Assembly (NCBI RefSeq): GCF_028502605.1
Contig: NC_079233.1
Span: 4,650,001-4,714,000, forward strand
Direction of reading: 5' to 3'
DNA: 64,000 nucleotides
From: Trichoderma breve
Taxonomy: Eukaryota; Ascomycota; Sordariomycetes; Hypocreales; Hypocreaceae
This document shows positions 21,863 to 34,193 of this stretch, in pieces (within the stretch, counting starts at the first letter, position 1; every line of letters begins with the position of its first letter). Both the position numbers and the translations under genes were made by a program. The notes beneath the pieces were generated by a model. The model had not been told where the DNA came from, made no database searches, and saw nothing but the letters and a program-made list of their open reading frames with translations.

Positions 21863-24800
21863 ATGGCAGCATCCCAAATCTTTGTCTTCGGGCCGCAGGC
21901 TCTCAGCTTTAACGCAGCATCATTCGAGAGTTTACACAGTAAACTTCACTCGGATCCCTTGCACAGCTGGGCGTTAGATGCGTTGTTAACACTTCCCGAA
22001 ACCTTGGCTTCAGTTTCCAAAGAAGCCCCCAAGCTGCAACAAACCAATGGGTTAAAAGCCCTGGAGGCACTTCGCAAAGCGTTGCAAACTGGACATGTTC
22101 AGCCGGATCTTATCCCGCTACCGAATATTTTGCTCTCTCCACTGGTAGTCGTTTCGCAATTGGTGGACTATGTGGCATTTCTCAAAGCCTCTGAGCCTAA
22201 CTTAGCCGAGACTTCAAAACTTCCAATCCCCTCCAATACGGACGCGGAGACGCTGGGACTTTGCACTGGTCTTTTGAGTGCCTTTGCAGTGGCATCAGCC
22301 GGAAGTGTGGCAGACTTGCAGCAATATGGTGCTGCAAGTGTAAGGTTAGCTATGCTTTCCGGTGCGCTTGTTGATGCAGAGAACGCATTGCGGGAACCTG
22401 GGAAACAATCTACATCTTTTTCAGTCTCTTGGGCTGCGGCAAGCTCTGCTGATGTGGACGTTGTCCTACAAAAGTATGCCGAGGTGAGTTACCCAGTCAT
22501 CGGTCCATTGAATCTATTTTGGAGCTTATAATTAACAACGAATTAGGCATACATATCCGTGCAGATGGATGAGAAGAGGGCGACAATTACTTGCGCCCAA
22601 GACGTCGCATCTGAAATTCAGCAAGAATTGAAGGGTAGTGGTATTCATGTTACTGCTGTTTCTCTGAATGGACGTTTCCATTGGCCCTCCCATCAAGCCG
22701 ATACAGATAAACTCATTCAAATTGTGAATAGCAATTCAGCTCTTCAACTTGCTGATGCCTCTGCTACAGTCTTGCCAACACGAGCCAACAGTGGAGGGCA
22801 TTATATCCAATCAGGCAAGCTCCATGATATTGCACTTCGGTCCATATTGACGGATCAGTCGCAATGGTATCAGACGCTAGACATTGTCTATACTAGCCAG
22901 CTACAGTCTTCAGACTCTCAAGTGCTGTGTTTTGGTTCTGAGAGGTGTCTTCCTCCAACAATCGCTCGCAAGCTTGATGCGCGTCTCGTCCATGTGGCGG
23001 ATACCAACCTATCTGGCGATTCAGATGACCGCATTGCAGTAATTGGCATGTCCTGCCAAGTGCCAAATGCCGAGGATCTCGAATCATTCTGGGACATTCT
23101 TCTTAGCGGCGAGTCACAGCATACTGAGGTTCCCCCGGAGCGTTTCAGCATGAACTCTGTCTTCCGTGACGTCGACCCCAAGCGAAAGTGGTATGGTAAC
23201 TGGATTCGTGATCACGATGCCTTCGATCACAAATTCTTTAAGAAAAGCCCCCGAGAGATGGGCTCAACAGATCCTCAGCACCGTGTTGCACTGCAGCTCG
23301 CATATCAGGTCTTACACCAATCGGGATACTTCGGTGAACCTGACTTTGATAAGCATATTGGTGTTTACATTGGTCATGCGAATACCGATTATGAACACAA
23401 TATCCGAAGCTACCCAGCAAATGCTTATTCTGCTACCGGTAACCTGAAGAGTTTTCTAGCAGGCAAGATCAGTCATTACTTTGGCTGGACAGGTCCTAGC
23501 TTGACTCTTGATACTGCGTGCTCCTCATCCACTGTCGCCATCCATCTCGCCTGTCGTGCCATTTTGAGCGGCGAAATTACCAGCGCGCTCGCCGGTGGTG
23601 TTAATCTTATGACCAGTCCTGAGTGGTATCTCAATCTGGCAGGCGCCTCTTTTCTAAGTCCAACGGGCCAGTGCAAGTCCTTTGACTCTCGAGGTGATGG
23701 ATACTGTCGTGGCGAAGGTGCTGGTTTGGTCTTCCTGAAGAAGCTGTCAGCCGCTATAGCAGATGGTGATCAAATTTTTGGCGTCATCGCGGGCACGTCT
23801 GTGCTTCAGAACGAGAATTCCACGCCAATTACCGTGCCCAATGCCCCGTCTCTGGATCGTCTCTTTAGAGGCGTGGTTAAGCGGGCTAGAATGAAGCCAC
23901 ATGATATCACTGTCGTAGAGGCCCATGGCACAGGCACTTCAGTTGGTGATCCAGCTGAATATGACGGCATTCGCCGAGTCCTGGGAGGGCCAACACGCCC
24001 TGATAGATTGGCCCTTACGGCTGTCAAAGGATCGATTGGTCACTTGGAGGTTGCTTCTGGTATAGCATCGCTGGTCAAGGTCCTGTTGATGATTCACAAG
24101 GCGGCCATCCCACCACAGGCGAGTTTTCAATCAATCAACCCTGGACTCAATGCCAAGCCGGAGGATAACATTGATATCACGACAACCGTTAAGCCGTGGA
24201 AAGCCTCCTTCCGTGCTGCACTAATCAACAACTATGGTGCGTCGGGATCGAACGCCTCCATGGTTGTGACAGAGGCGCCTAAGCCAGCCAAGGCAGCGTC
24301 AGCGCAGCTGGCCGGCAAAAGCTTTCCATTTTGGCTCACTGGATTCGACGATAACAGTATAAAGAGCTACGCAGCGAAGCTAAAGAAGCTACTGAAGAAA
24401 CAAGCAGCGTCAAACGAGGCCCCGACTTTGGCAAACCTATCTTTCCAGCTTGCCAAGCAGTCCAACCGCAAGCTACCACAAGCACTGGTTTTCAGTACTA
24501 CCTCAATTGAGGATTTGGAGCAAAAGCTCTCCGGTATCGAGGCTGGCACTGGAAGTCCTTCGGTAAAGAAGCCAGCAGCGAGACCTGTAATCATGTGCTT
24601 TGGCGGACAAATCTCGACATTTGTTGGTCTCGACAAAGATGTGTACGACAATATTGCCGTCTTGCGCAAGCATCTTGATGAATGCAATGCAATTGCCCTT
24701 TCCCTTGGACTCGACAGCATCTACCCCGATATCTTCCAGAGAACACCAATTCAAGACGTTGTGAAGCTGCAGACTATTCTCTTTGCGATGCAGTATTCGT

Positions 24801-27800
24801 GTGCCATGGCATGGATTGACTGTGGAGTTGAGGTATCAGCCATTGTTGGGCATAGCTTTGGCGAAATCACTGGCTTGTGTGTTTCTGGCATCTTGTCCCT
24901 CAAAGACACAATCAATTTAGTATCGAAGAGAGCAAAGATTATCCAAGAGTCGTGGACAACAGAGAAGGGCTCCATGATGGCTGTTGAAGGAGATCTTACC
25001 ACAGTTGAGAGTCTTCTCAATGCGGCTCGTGCAGGCTCCAAACAGGACATTTCAATTGCTTGCTATAACGGACCTAAAAGCTTTACAGTTGCCGGGTCTA
25101 CCGCAGTGGTTCAAGCCGCTGCCCAGTTGGCCAAGGAGGACGCCACATATGCAGGGTTGAGAGTAAAGGTGCTCAATGTAACCAACGCCTTCCACTCCAG
25201 CCTTGTTGACCCCCTCACGAAAGAGTTGGTCCGCTTGGGTCAGGCTTTGACGTTCCGTGACGCCAAAATCCGCCTTGAACGCGCTACAGAGACGGCCGAA
25301 GGTGGTCGTTCCACTGCAGATTTTGTTTCCCACCACCTACGGAGCCCAGTCTATTTCCATCACGCCGCCACCAGATTGTCTGAGGAGTTTAAAGACGCGA
25401 TATGGTTGGAGGCAGGCTCCAATTCCACGATCGCAGTCATGGCGAACAAGGCTGTTGGGGGTTCTGGTTCATCACATTTCCAGTCCATTAACATTACGAC
25501 TGACGCTTCATACTCACTTCTCACAGATGCTACAACCAAGTTGTGGCAACAAGGCTTGGATGTGACATTCTGGGGTCATCACAAATCACAAATTTCTGAC
25601 TATTCACCTCTTTTACTTCCTCCGTATCAGTTCGAAAAATCGCGACACTGGCTCGATATTAAGCAAGTTCCAGTGGTGACCGAGAAGGCAGCACCTGTTG
25701 TGCCAGTTCAGCCCGCCAGTGGCCTCATCAACTTCTTCAGCTTCCTAGATGATACCAAGAGATCAGTGCGTTTCTTGATAAACACGGCTGTACCAGAGTT
25801 CAAGCAAATGGTTGAAGCGCATATCATGGCCAGCACTGTGGCAGTGATGCCTGGCATGTATCCGGTCGAGATTGCCATCGATGCCATCTCTACTCTGCGG
25901 CCAGAGTTCCGGGACTACACTTATCAGCCCGAGTTACAAGGGTTGGTTTACTACAGCCCGCTTGTCCCACATCATTGCAGTAATGTCTGGCTCGACGTAC
26001 AGGCGATGGACGAGACTGGATTGCTGTGGGAGTGGAAATTCATTGGCCAGGACGCAAAGGGAGTTTCTACACGGCATATGAATGGTTCAATCGTCTTCTC
26101 TCTGCCTCAAAGCGCCGTCGTCCAGAGCGACTTTGCTCGGCTATCTCGACTGGGGTCATATAAGCGCTGCCACCGCCTTCTGGACGGCAATGAAGCGCAC
26201 GATGTCGTCGTTGGACGAAACATTTATCGCGCTTTTGAAGCAGTGATCGACTACAAGGATCTATATCGACATGTCACCAAACTGGTTGGCAAAAACGGCG
26301 ATTCAGCTGGCCGTGTAGTCCGGACCAACGATAAAGAAGGATGGCTCGACTCGGTACTGACTGATTGCTTTTGCCAGGTCGCCGGAATCTCCGTCAATCT
26401 CTTCTCAGACCCTGGTGACTTTGTTGAGAGAGGCATATTCATCGGCGATAGAGTTGATCGGTGGATTCGAGCACCAGGGCTGCGAACCGATCCTGCTAAG
26501 CCAAAGGAGTGGGAGGTCTTTGCCGTAAGTAGCCAGGAGTCCGATAGCGCCTTCATCAGTGATGTTTTCGCTTTCGATGCCAGAAATGGGTCTCTGTTTG
26601 AAGCCATTCTTGGCATTCGATACAGCAAGGTGCCTATTGCTGGCATTCGCAAGGCCCTTAACCGGGTCGTTGCGGAGAATCCGCTGCAACCGGGCTATCA
26701 ACAACTTGTACCGCAACCACAGGCGATACCGCAAATGCCTTCCTTTGCCGTGCAACAACCACCCATTGTCCCAACAGCCTCCACCAACGGAGTTAACGGC
26801 TTCAGCAGCTTCACAAATGGTGTTAGCACCAATGGTGTGAACGGTGTGAACGGCGTCCATGCTAATGGCACCCAAACACCACCTAATGGAGCTGCAAAGG
26901 CATCAGGGTCGCACATCATCCCCAAAACAAAGGAAATCGTGAGCAACCTGTCCGGAGTTGAGGTGGAAGAGATTGAGGACAAATCCGACCTTGTGGAGAT
27001 GGGTATTGACTCTCTCATGGCCATGGAGTTGATTCGTGAGATTGATGCTGCGTTCAAGGTTACACTTGAGACGGACCAGCTCATGCAGTTGACCGATTTC
27101 CGAAGCCTTGTGGTTTGCATCGGCACCGCCCTGGGACTGGATGCATACGGAACTGGAGACGGCGTTAATGGCACTTCTGGGGCTCACACCAATGGAACCA
27201 GCGATAAGTCCAATGGGGCAGGCGTTTCCAATGGCGTCAACGGTGTCAATGGTGTCAATGGTGTAGCCCATGGGGCCACCCTCCCAGCTTCAACAGTCCA
27301 CGATGTTTTCCGGGCTACCAAGTCAGCAACTGACGAGTTTATCGTTAAGAACAAGATGGATAACTACTACACTCATGTGCGCCCCAAATCAACCATGCTC
27401 TGTGCCGCATACATCGTGGAGGCGTTCGAGAAGCTAGGCTGTTCCATCAAGAATGCTCAACCTGGCCATAAGCTCGCAGCGTTCTCATATCTACCAAAGC
27501 ATGAGAAGTTTATGAAGGAACTATACAAGATTATTGGCCCTGATGAAACAGGTCTGGTAGAAATCGTGGGTGGCGAACTTGTCAGAACTGCCGTCCCCTG
27601 TCCCGAGAAGTCAGCAGAAGTTCTCTTCCAGGAGGCACTGCGAGATGTGCCTGATCATGCACCAGAATTCAAGCTTTCCGCTCTGACAGGCTGCAAGCTG
27701 GCAGAATGTTTGTCTGGCAAGGCGGATGGCCTCCAGATCATTTTCGGATCTGCGGAGGGCAGGAAGACTGTGTCAGATGTATACGCCGTTGCGCCTGTCA

Positions 27801-29713
27801 ACTTTACTTGGATCCAGCAGGCATCCTTCTTCCTTGAGCAACTCCTCCGTCGCCTGCCTGCTGATGGAGGCCCAATCAAGATCCTCGAGATGGGCGCCGG
27901 AACTGGCGGAACCACAGGCACTCTGGTTCCCATGATTGCTGCCCTTGGCGTCCCAGTTACCTACACCTTCACCGACCTCTCGTCTTCTCTTGTTGCTGCT
28001 GCCCGCAAGCGCTTCAAGCAGTACCCCTTCATGGAGTTCAAGGTGGTCAACATGGAATTGGCTCCAGATCCCAGCCTGATTAACACACAGCACATTGTCC
28101 TCGCCAATGCCTGTGTGCATGCGACGCGATCGCTGCCCATCTCACTTCACAACATCCGCCAGGTTCTGCGTTCCGACGGCATGCTGATGCTGCTTGAAGA
28201 AACAGAGCAGCTTCCTTGGGTTGACTTTGTTTTCGGTCTCCTCGAGGGCTGGTGGCTCTTCGAAGACGGCCGCACACATGCTCAAGTATCTGCCGAGCAC
28301 TGGGAAAAGGTGCTTCGCGGCGCAGGATTCGGCCATGTTGACTACACGGACGGGAAGTGCCGCGAGGCGCAGGTACAGCGCATTATCTTTGGATTTGCCT
28401 CCGATATCAGGTACGCCGGCTCTGCCGATCCTCCTTATCCTATCACTTTGGGGCATGCAGAGCTGACGAGTATCGTAGATCGGCAGGCAGTCATTGATCA
28501 CTTTATTCATAAATACACCATGAACTTCCACCCACCAAGTTCAGCACCGTCACAATCAGCGGGTGGGTTTGCGTCTCAACGTTGTGTTCTTGTCACTGGC
28601 GCAACAGGGAGTTTGGGGTCGCACATAGTATCAGCAGCGGCGCGAATGCCCGATGTCAGTAGTGTTGTCTGCCTCAATCGTCTAGGCACTGTGGATGTGA
28701 CGACACGGCAGCAAGAGGCCTTTAGCATGCGCGGTATTGAACTTGAGTCCGATGCCATGTCTAAGCTTAAGATTCTAGATGCAGACACCAGTAAGCCCAT
28801 GCTTGGGTTGTCATCCGATGTATACAAAGACCTTGTACAATCAGTTACGCACATTGTCCACAACGCTTGGCCCATGAGTCTCACTCGTACAACAAAGGCT
28901 TACGAACCCCAATTTCAGGTCATGCGCAATCTGATAGACCTTGCCAGGGACTGTGTAAACCTTCGACCAGATTCCTTTCAGTTCAGCTTTCAGTTCATCT
29001 CTTCCATTGGGGCCGTTGGCTATTATCCGTTGTGGACTGGTCAGTCTCTAGCTCCAGAACTCCCAACGACGGCGGACACAGCTCTTCCAGTTGGCTATGC
29101 TGATGCGAAGATTGTGTGTGAGCGAATGCTGGAGGAAACTTTGCGTCTGTACCCGAACAAATTCCGTGCCATGGCTGTACGAATTGCTCAAATCACAGGG
29201 TCAAGAACAAATGGATACTGGAATCCAGTGGAGCACTTTTCCTTCTTTGTCAAGTCGGCTCAGTTCCTTCGAAGTCTGCCTGACCTAAAAGGCACGTTGT
29301 CTTGGTCTCCAGTAAATGATGTTGCGGACTCGCTACTGGATATACTGACATCCAACATGGATCCTTACCCCATCTATCATATTGAGAATCCTGCACGCCA
29401 GCCATGGCCGGAGATGATTACTCTATTATCAAGCGAACTTGGAGTTCCATCTGATAGAATTGTGCCGTACGAGCAGTGGCTGAAGGAAGTGAAGAGCTGC
29501 GATGCTTCAACTACAGAGAATCCTGCAAAGCAGCTGATGTCATTTTGGGAAACACATTTCCTGCGCATGTCTACTGGGCCCTTGATACTCGACACCAAAC
29601 ATAGCCGTGAACATTCGAAGACGATGCGTGAAAGTGGGCCGGTGGAAAGTGAACTGGTGAAGCGATATATTCAGAGGTGGAAACAGTCTGGTTTCCTTGA
29701 GCAGATGTCATGA
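21863..29713 (+). CDS. NR-PKS, SAT-KS-AT-PT-ACP-CMeT-R
   Basis: 2,595 residues in two exons (21863-22483 and 22547-29713); the ATG at 21863 follows an upstream TTG. Domains are as follows. SAT has Cys134 in GLCTG. KS has Cys532 in DTACSSS, plus EAHGTGT and GSIGHLE. AT has Ser977 in GHSFGE. The product template has probable catalytic His1299. There is a single ACP with Ser1696 in GIDSLM. The C-methyltransferase has EMGAGTGGTT near 1987. The terminal thioester-reductase-type domain has TGATGSLGSH near 2222 and a YADAK catalytic Tyr/Lys. Asn/Gly-rich linkers flank the ACP. There is no thioesterase, so release should be reductive, giving a C-methylated aromatic aldehyde. Overall order and motif spacing resemble the citrinin/azaphilone/3-methylorcinaldehyde class. 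Chain length cannot be read from sequence. Confidence 0.95.
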
Positions 29714-31069
29714 TTAATATGACTGGTATGTTTTCATAGTCTTGCGCTATTAAATAGATTGAATGAAAACAATGAATCACATGTTTTACATCGTCACAGA
29801 GCATCTCCATTAAGGTGTACCCTTAGCTAGGTAGGAATAGTAAACATTATATTACAGTCTCAATAACGGAACATTTAAAACGATAATTCTACTCGTCGTA
29901 GCATCAGTCGAGAGGCCCCAGGGGAGGGATGGAAATTATCGGATGCTGGATTTGGGGACATAGAAGGAACACAATACAGACAATGAGTGCCTCGCAATTG
30001 GTTCCATCAAACTGATCGATATCTTGGATGAAACCCCCCATATGACGGGGTGTGCGATAAGCTGAAAAGTCCGTGTGCAAGTCTCTATTCAACACAAAGA
30101 AAATTAAAATACATTGTGTATAGAATTCTAGAATTCTGTTCAAAAAATTATCATCAGCTATAGTTTATTCTTTCTTAGTGTCAAAAGAAATGTACTCGGT
30201 ACATTATCCATGTACAGGTTTTATGAGTACCCTCTATTCAGCTTATCACACTATTCCACATCTGAAGGTCACAATCTTGATCCAGGCTGGGACGCACGTG
30301 GACAACTATTCCCCTCAATACAACACAACAAGGACGGAGTATTATGCGATACTACTCAGCCTTTGTTCTTACATGCGTTCGGTGGAGCCGTAGCCCACCG
30401 GCGGACTCTACTGCTCCGACTTCCCGGTATGTTTTTTATTGCTTTGGAAGATGATATAAGGAATCAATATGATAGATTGTTTAAACGTCTTATATTATGC
30501 GCAGTACCTGGTCCGAAGCCTGCAAACTCGCGTAGTTTCTTTTTACCAGCTTACGTGATAACTTAGATACATAGCTGCCAAGTTCGGCTTCGTTCACCCC
30601 TGATCAGAGGCTAATCAAGATTGTTTTAAGGCTGAAGGAAGACATAATGACCAATCAGCGCTTTCTCGGAAAAACCATAACGCCTATGATATGCCGACCC
30701 GGTATAAGTAAATGTCCATGACCTTCTTGACTGCTGACAGAGTACGAAGTATATGCACAGGGTTAGGGGTTTACGGTTAGGGCGGCAACTTGGGTTTCAC
30801 AATATGATTGAATAGAAAAAGACTGGAGAAGGGATTTGAGGAAATAAAACTTTACAAGAACACATTATTGATCACAAAAATGACGTCAGGACGGCTCTTC
30901 GGCAAGCCAGGGCTTTTTCGTGATTGTCAGCCGTGAGAGAGCCCCTGGAATTGCGTGGGGTTATCCAATCTCAAGTCCAGCATATAGGCAGCACAATTCT
31001 TTATAATGATATCAAATGCTCTGCACTTGATTTTCTGGCCTCGGAGCTTAAGGGCACACCACCGCAATC
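29714..31069. other. Intergenic, PKS 3' flank and MBL promoter
   Basis: 1.36 kb without a convincing gene. Two telomere-like GGTTAGGG words occur at 30761-30769 and 30775-30782. Confidence 0.5.
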
Positions 31070-32854
31070 ATGAAGCTTCAAGTCCGTCTTGTGTTGTTAC
31101 CAGTCCTGGTTAATGGCGCCAAAGTCAACTCTCCTGGCAGCAATACTTCGGACCTATTGGCCCGAACTATCAATGCCCTCGGGGGTCTCCAGGCTTTGAA
31201 CGATATCAAAGGACTGACTTTGCAATCTTCGTGAGTATTCTCCACGCTAAAGCATAAATGTTTATCAATGGTGTAAACCTGCTAACCCAATACCCGTAGT
31301 GATTATAGAAGTACAACGCTGTCTCAAAGTTACAGTCTTGACAGTTCGGATCAGCTAATTGCAACCGGAGCGACATCGACTATCTCTTTCGACTTTTCAG
31401 ACACTCTTATCACCCAGCGAATTGACCGGAACCTGACTTATGACTATTTCTGGGCGCATGCACACCGGGATGGAAAGTTGGACTACAGTCTTGTAGTCCA
31501 GACAGGTTTAAATGGTTCGGCTTGCTTCAACGTCGGTGGCAGCGTCGATGATCCATCGGTACCTTTTGGCTACGCTGACAGTTACCTCACGGATTATCTC
31601 GTGCATTCTGCCCAGCAATCCGCGCTATTGGGCGTTTTGAAGCAATTTGAAGCTTCTAGCTCGCAGTTGGTCTACTCTGTCACCAGCATTGAAGCCTCCG
31701 GCGTTGATTATCCGACATTGTCACTTCCGAACGCGAATCTGGCGTTGCTTGTTCACAATGATACGGGGTTGCCTTACGCCATTCGATCAACAGAAACTCA
31801 TGAAATCTACGGTCCTTCAACTAATGATGTCGTATTCTCTAACTATGCGTCGGTGTCCTTTGGCAAATCGCAGACGTTCAAATACCCTAACCGGATACAA
31901 ACGATTTACAACGAAGTCTATGTCCTCGAGGACTACACGATTAGTCAAATCAGCGCCAATCCTCAGTTTCCAGATGGCTACTTCAAGGCACTACCTCCAA
32001 CTCCACCTGCTGGTAGTCCCCCCGATAATGTGGCTCAACTGCCTCGTACAGATAACGAGTACCCTCGATCAGAAGTTCACGAGTTTTACGAGACAGGGCT
32101 TTGGTTCGGACCCTTTGGCCAGCAAAACAATGTCTCATCTGTTGTCGCGAAACCCGTGTTTCCAGGTGGAAACGTACCACAGATCGTCAATCTCTATGTG
32201 GGAACTGTGCCCGACTATGTACAGCTCCTGGTCGAATTCGAAGACGGACTTGTCATCACTGATGCCGCTCCCCATAGAAGCAAAATCATTTTGCAATGGG
32301 TCAAAGAGAATTACCCCGGCAAGAGCATTACGCACGTGGTCCCGTCGCATCATCACCGCGATCACGCAGGTGGTGTGGGAGACTACCTTGCTGCCGGGGC
32401 CAAGCTGGTAATCCCGGAAATAGCGAAAGACTATTACAAAAATGTCAACGGTGGCAAGTTTCAAACAATTACATATGACGATGAGCATCCTTTCATCAAG
32501 CAAGATAAGAATGTCCAGTTCCTATCTTTTTGGAAGAATGAGAACCCACACGCAAGTGACTGGACATGGGCTGCTGCCGCGCCGGCCTGTTCAAAGTTCA
32601 ACAATTCTGAAGTCGTTGTCATCGATGCGGACATTGTGAATCCCAGACCTGGACCCGTGATGCGCTGGGATACTCCACACGCCATGCCATTTTTCGTTGA
32701 TGCTGTTCATCGGGGTATTCCGCTAGAGGCAACCTTGGTTGGTGCACATGGAGGAACAGGGATAGGAATCGGCACCACGGATTCTCTAATCAACCTGGTG
32801 AACATTGCTGGATTTACGTACCCTAATTCTTCTAGTACAAAGGGATGGTGTTAA
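31070..32854 (+). CDS. Secreted metallo-beta-lactamase-fold protein
   Basis: 571 residues in two exons (31070-31230 and 31300-32854; 69-nt intron with GTGAGT donor, GCTAAC branch site and CCGTAG acceptor). The first exon encodes a signal peptide (hydrophobic VRLVLLPVLV). The metal-binding HxHxDH motif is present in full (SHHHRDHAGG, about residues 420-430), preceded by EDGLVITDAAPHR. Family members hydrolyse esters, lactones, thioesters or sulfates. Some MBL-fold proteins release PKS products, but those are cytosolic and much smaller, whereas this protein enters the secretory path. It may modify or detoxify the exported compound or be unrelated to the cluster. Confidence 0.85.
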
Positions 32855-34193
32855 GAACTATGTATATCTATACATAATTCTCTTTAGAAGCCAGCTGGCT
32901 AATTACTTATATTCGACCATTTGGCTTTTAATACTTTGTTACAATCTTTAAATAGAGAAATATAATTCACTTAGCCTAAAAGATACAAAAGATATAGCTG
33001 TAATATTGTAAGCTGATTTTTATACTTGTAATAAGATCGTTGAATGGGTCCTGATTCTCATCGAGACTCTCCTCGCCCATCTCGCTGGCGTCATCGCTGT
33101 GATTTTCGTCACAAGGTCGACTCTGGCTCACGACACCATCTCCTTGGTCGGAGAGAAGGTGGAACATGTCTGTTTATTCCGACTCAGATGCCTACTCCGA
33201 GGTTTGTCTCTGTCTTCCTCTTCTCCCCTGTCAATTTCATCCTACCCCTCTTCTAGATCTTCGTCCGATCCGAAACCCCTCGCTGCTTCTCGATACGATA
33301 CGGAACCACCATGTGGACATGGAGTTCCGACCTTGGACCCAGCGTGGTGGTCGGGAGTTGTCGTTATCATAGCTGAACTGGCCATCTCTATCATTCCTTG
33401 GATCTTATATGATGATTGAGGCCCCTTTCTTGTTGCTACAGCAGGGAATACTCTTGCCCTCATCAGTACTTCACTGCCTCAGTGGCGCGCCGAGAAGTAC
33501 CGTGTCCAAAGAAAGCGGGTGCCACTGTCGCCATCACTCAGGGTAACAGCAGCTAGCATGCTATTGTCATTCTTAATGAAGGGATAAATTTGGGCTTGAT
33601 CCCGAGATTCCGGCTCGTGGTACACGCACAGCTCTTTCATCTGAATGTACCAAAGCCATGTCCACTGCGTTGACATTCCTGTAGACTGTACTGGTCAGTA
33701 ATGTGCCTAGGTTGAAGGAAAATATGTGGTGTAAGTCTCCAAACTCCATTCGTAAGAATAGCGGTTCGTTGCGCGCAAAGGGTGATGATTTGGAATTTTG
33801 GCAAAGGCCATAAAGTCGCGGATGGCACCTAATAAATTTGGCACGCAGATTGACGAAAGCCTTGCTACCCAGCTGATGCCTGATGGGGAAGACCATAGCG
33901 AAATGTAGATGACGGAAATTGTGAGCTGTTGGCTGGAAGAGGCCAGTTTTACTTGGAACATATATAGATGAGCCTTTGCATATGTTTGGCCCCAAAATGG
34001 AGAGCGCCTCGTGTTGGTTTCCTGTTGACATGATGAGGAGCATCAAGAGCAGTCGAGAATGCAGACAAATCATCGTAAAAATGAGAAATTTTTGCGAAAG
34101 CTATATAGATTTACATTAAAATGACTTAATTCATTGGCTCATTACTCCAGATTTACACTACCTTCACACGTCGCCCCTTTTGTTCCTTTGGTC
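32855..34193. other. Intergenic, likely cluster right edge
   Basis: 1.3 kb between the MBL-fold gene and STI1. It holds short overlapping frames in several phases on both strands with no recognisable domain, including a weak minus-strand frame (33573-34073) listed separately. Confidence 0.45.
33573..34073 (-). CDS. Possible small secreted protein, weak call
   Basis: An ATG-initiated frame of 166 residues begins with a hydrophobic, signal-like stretch (LLLMLLIM). No domain is recognised, codon use is not clearly fungal coding, and other frames of similar length overlap it. It could be a lineage-specific secreted protein, a decayed gene or chance. Confidence 0.22.
   Translation of the reverse strand: MICLHSRLLLMLLIMSTGNQHEALSILGPNICKGSSIYVPSKTGLFQPTAHNFRHLHFAMVFPIRHQLGSKAFVNLRAKFIRCHPRLYGLCQNSKSSPFARNEPLFLRMEFGDLHHIFSFNLGTLLTSTVYRNVNAVDMALVHSDERAVRVPRAGISGSSPNLSLH

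Noticed and set aside
26251..27174. Long minus-strand frames inside the PKS
   Set aside because: Antisense shadows caused by biased codons and the repetitive ACP linkers.
31647..32411. A 254-codon plus-strand frame
   Set aside because: It is a shifted frame within the metallo-beta-lactamase-fold gene, without its own domain.
33044..33419. Overlapping plus-strand frames, one splicable into about 50 codons
   Set aside because: A possible 54-nt intron exists but the product has no recognisable features; more likely chance or decayed sequence.
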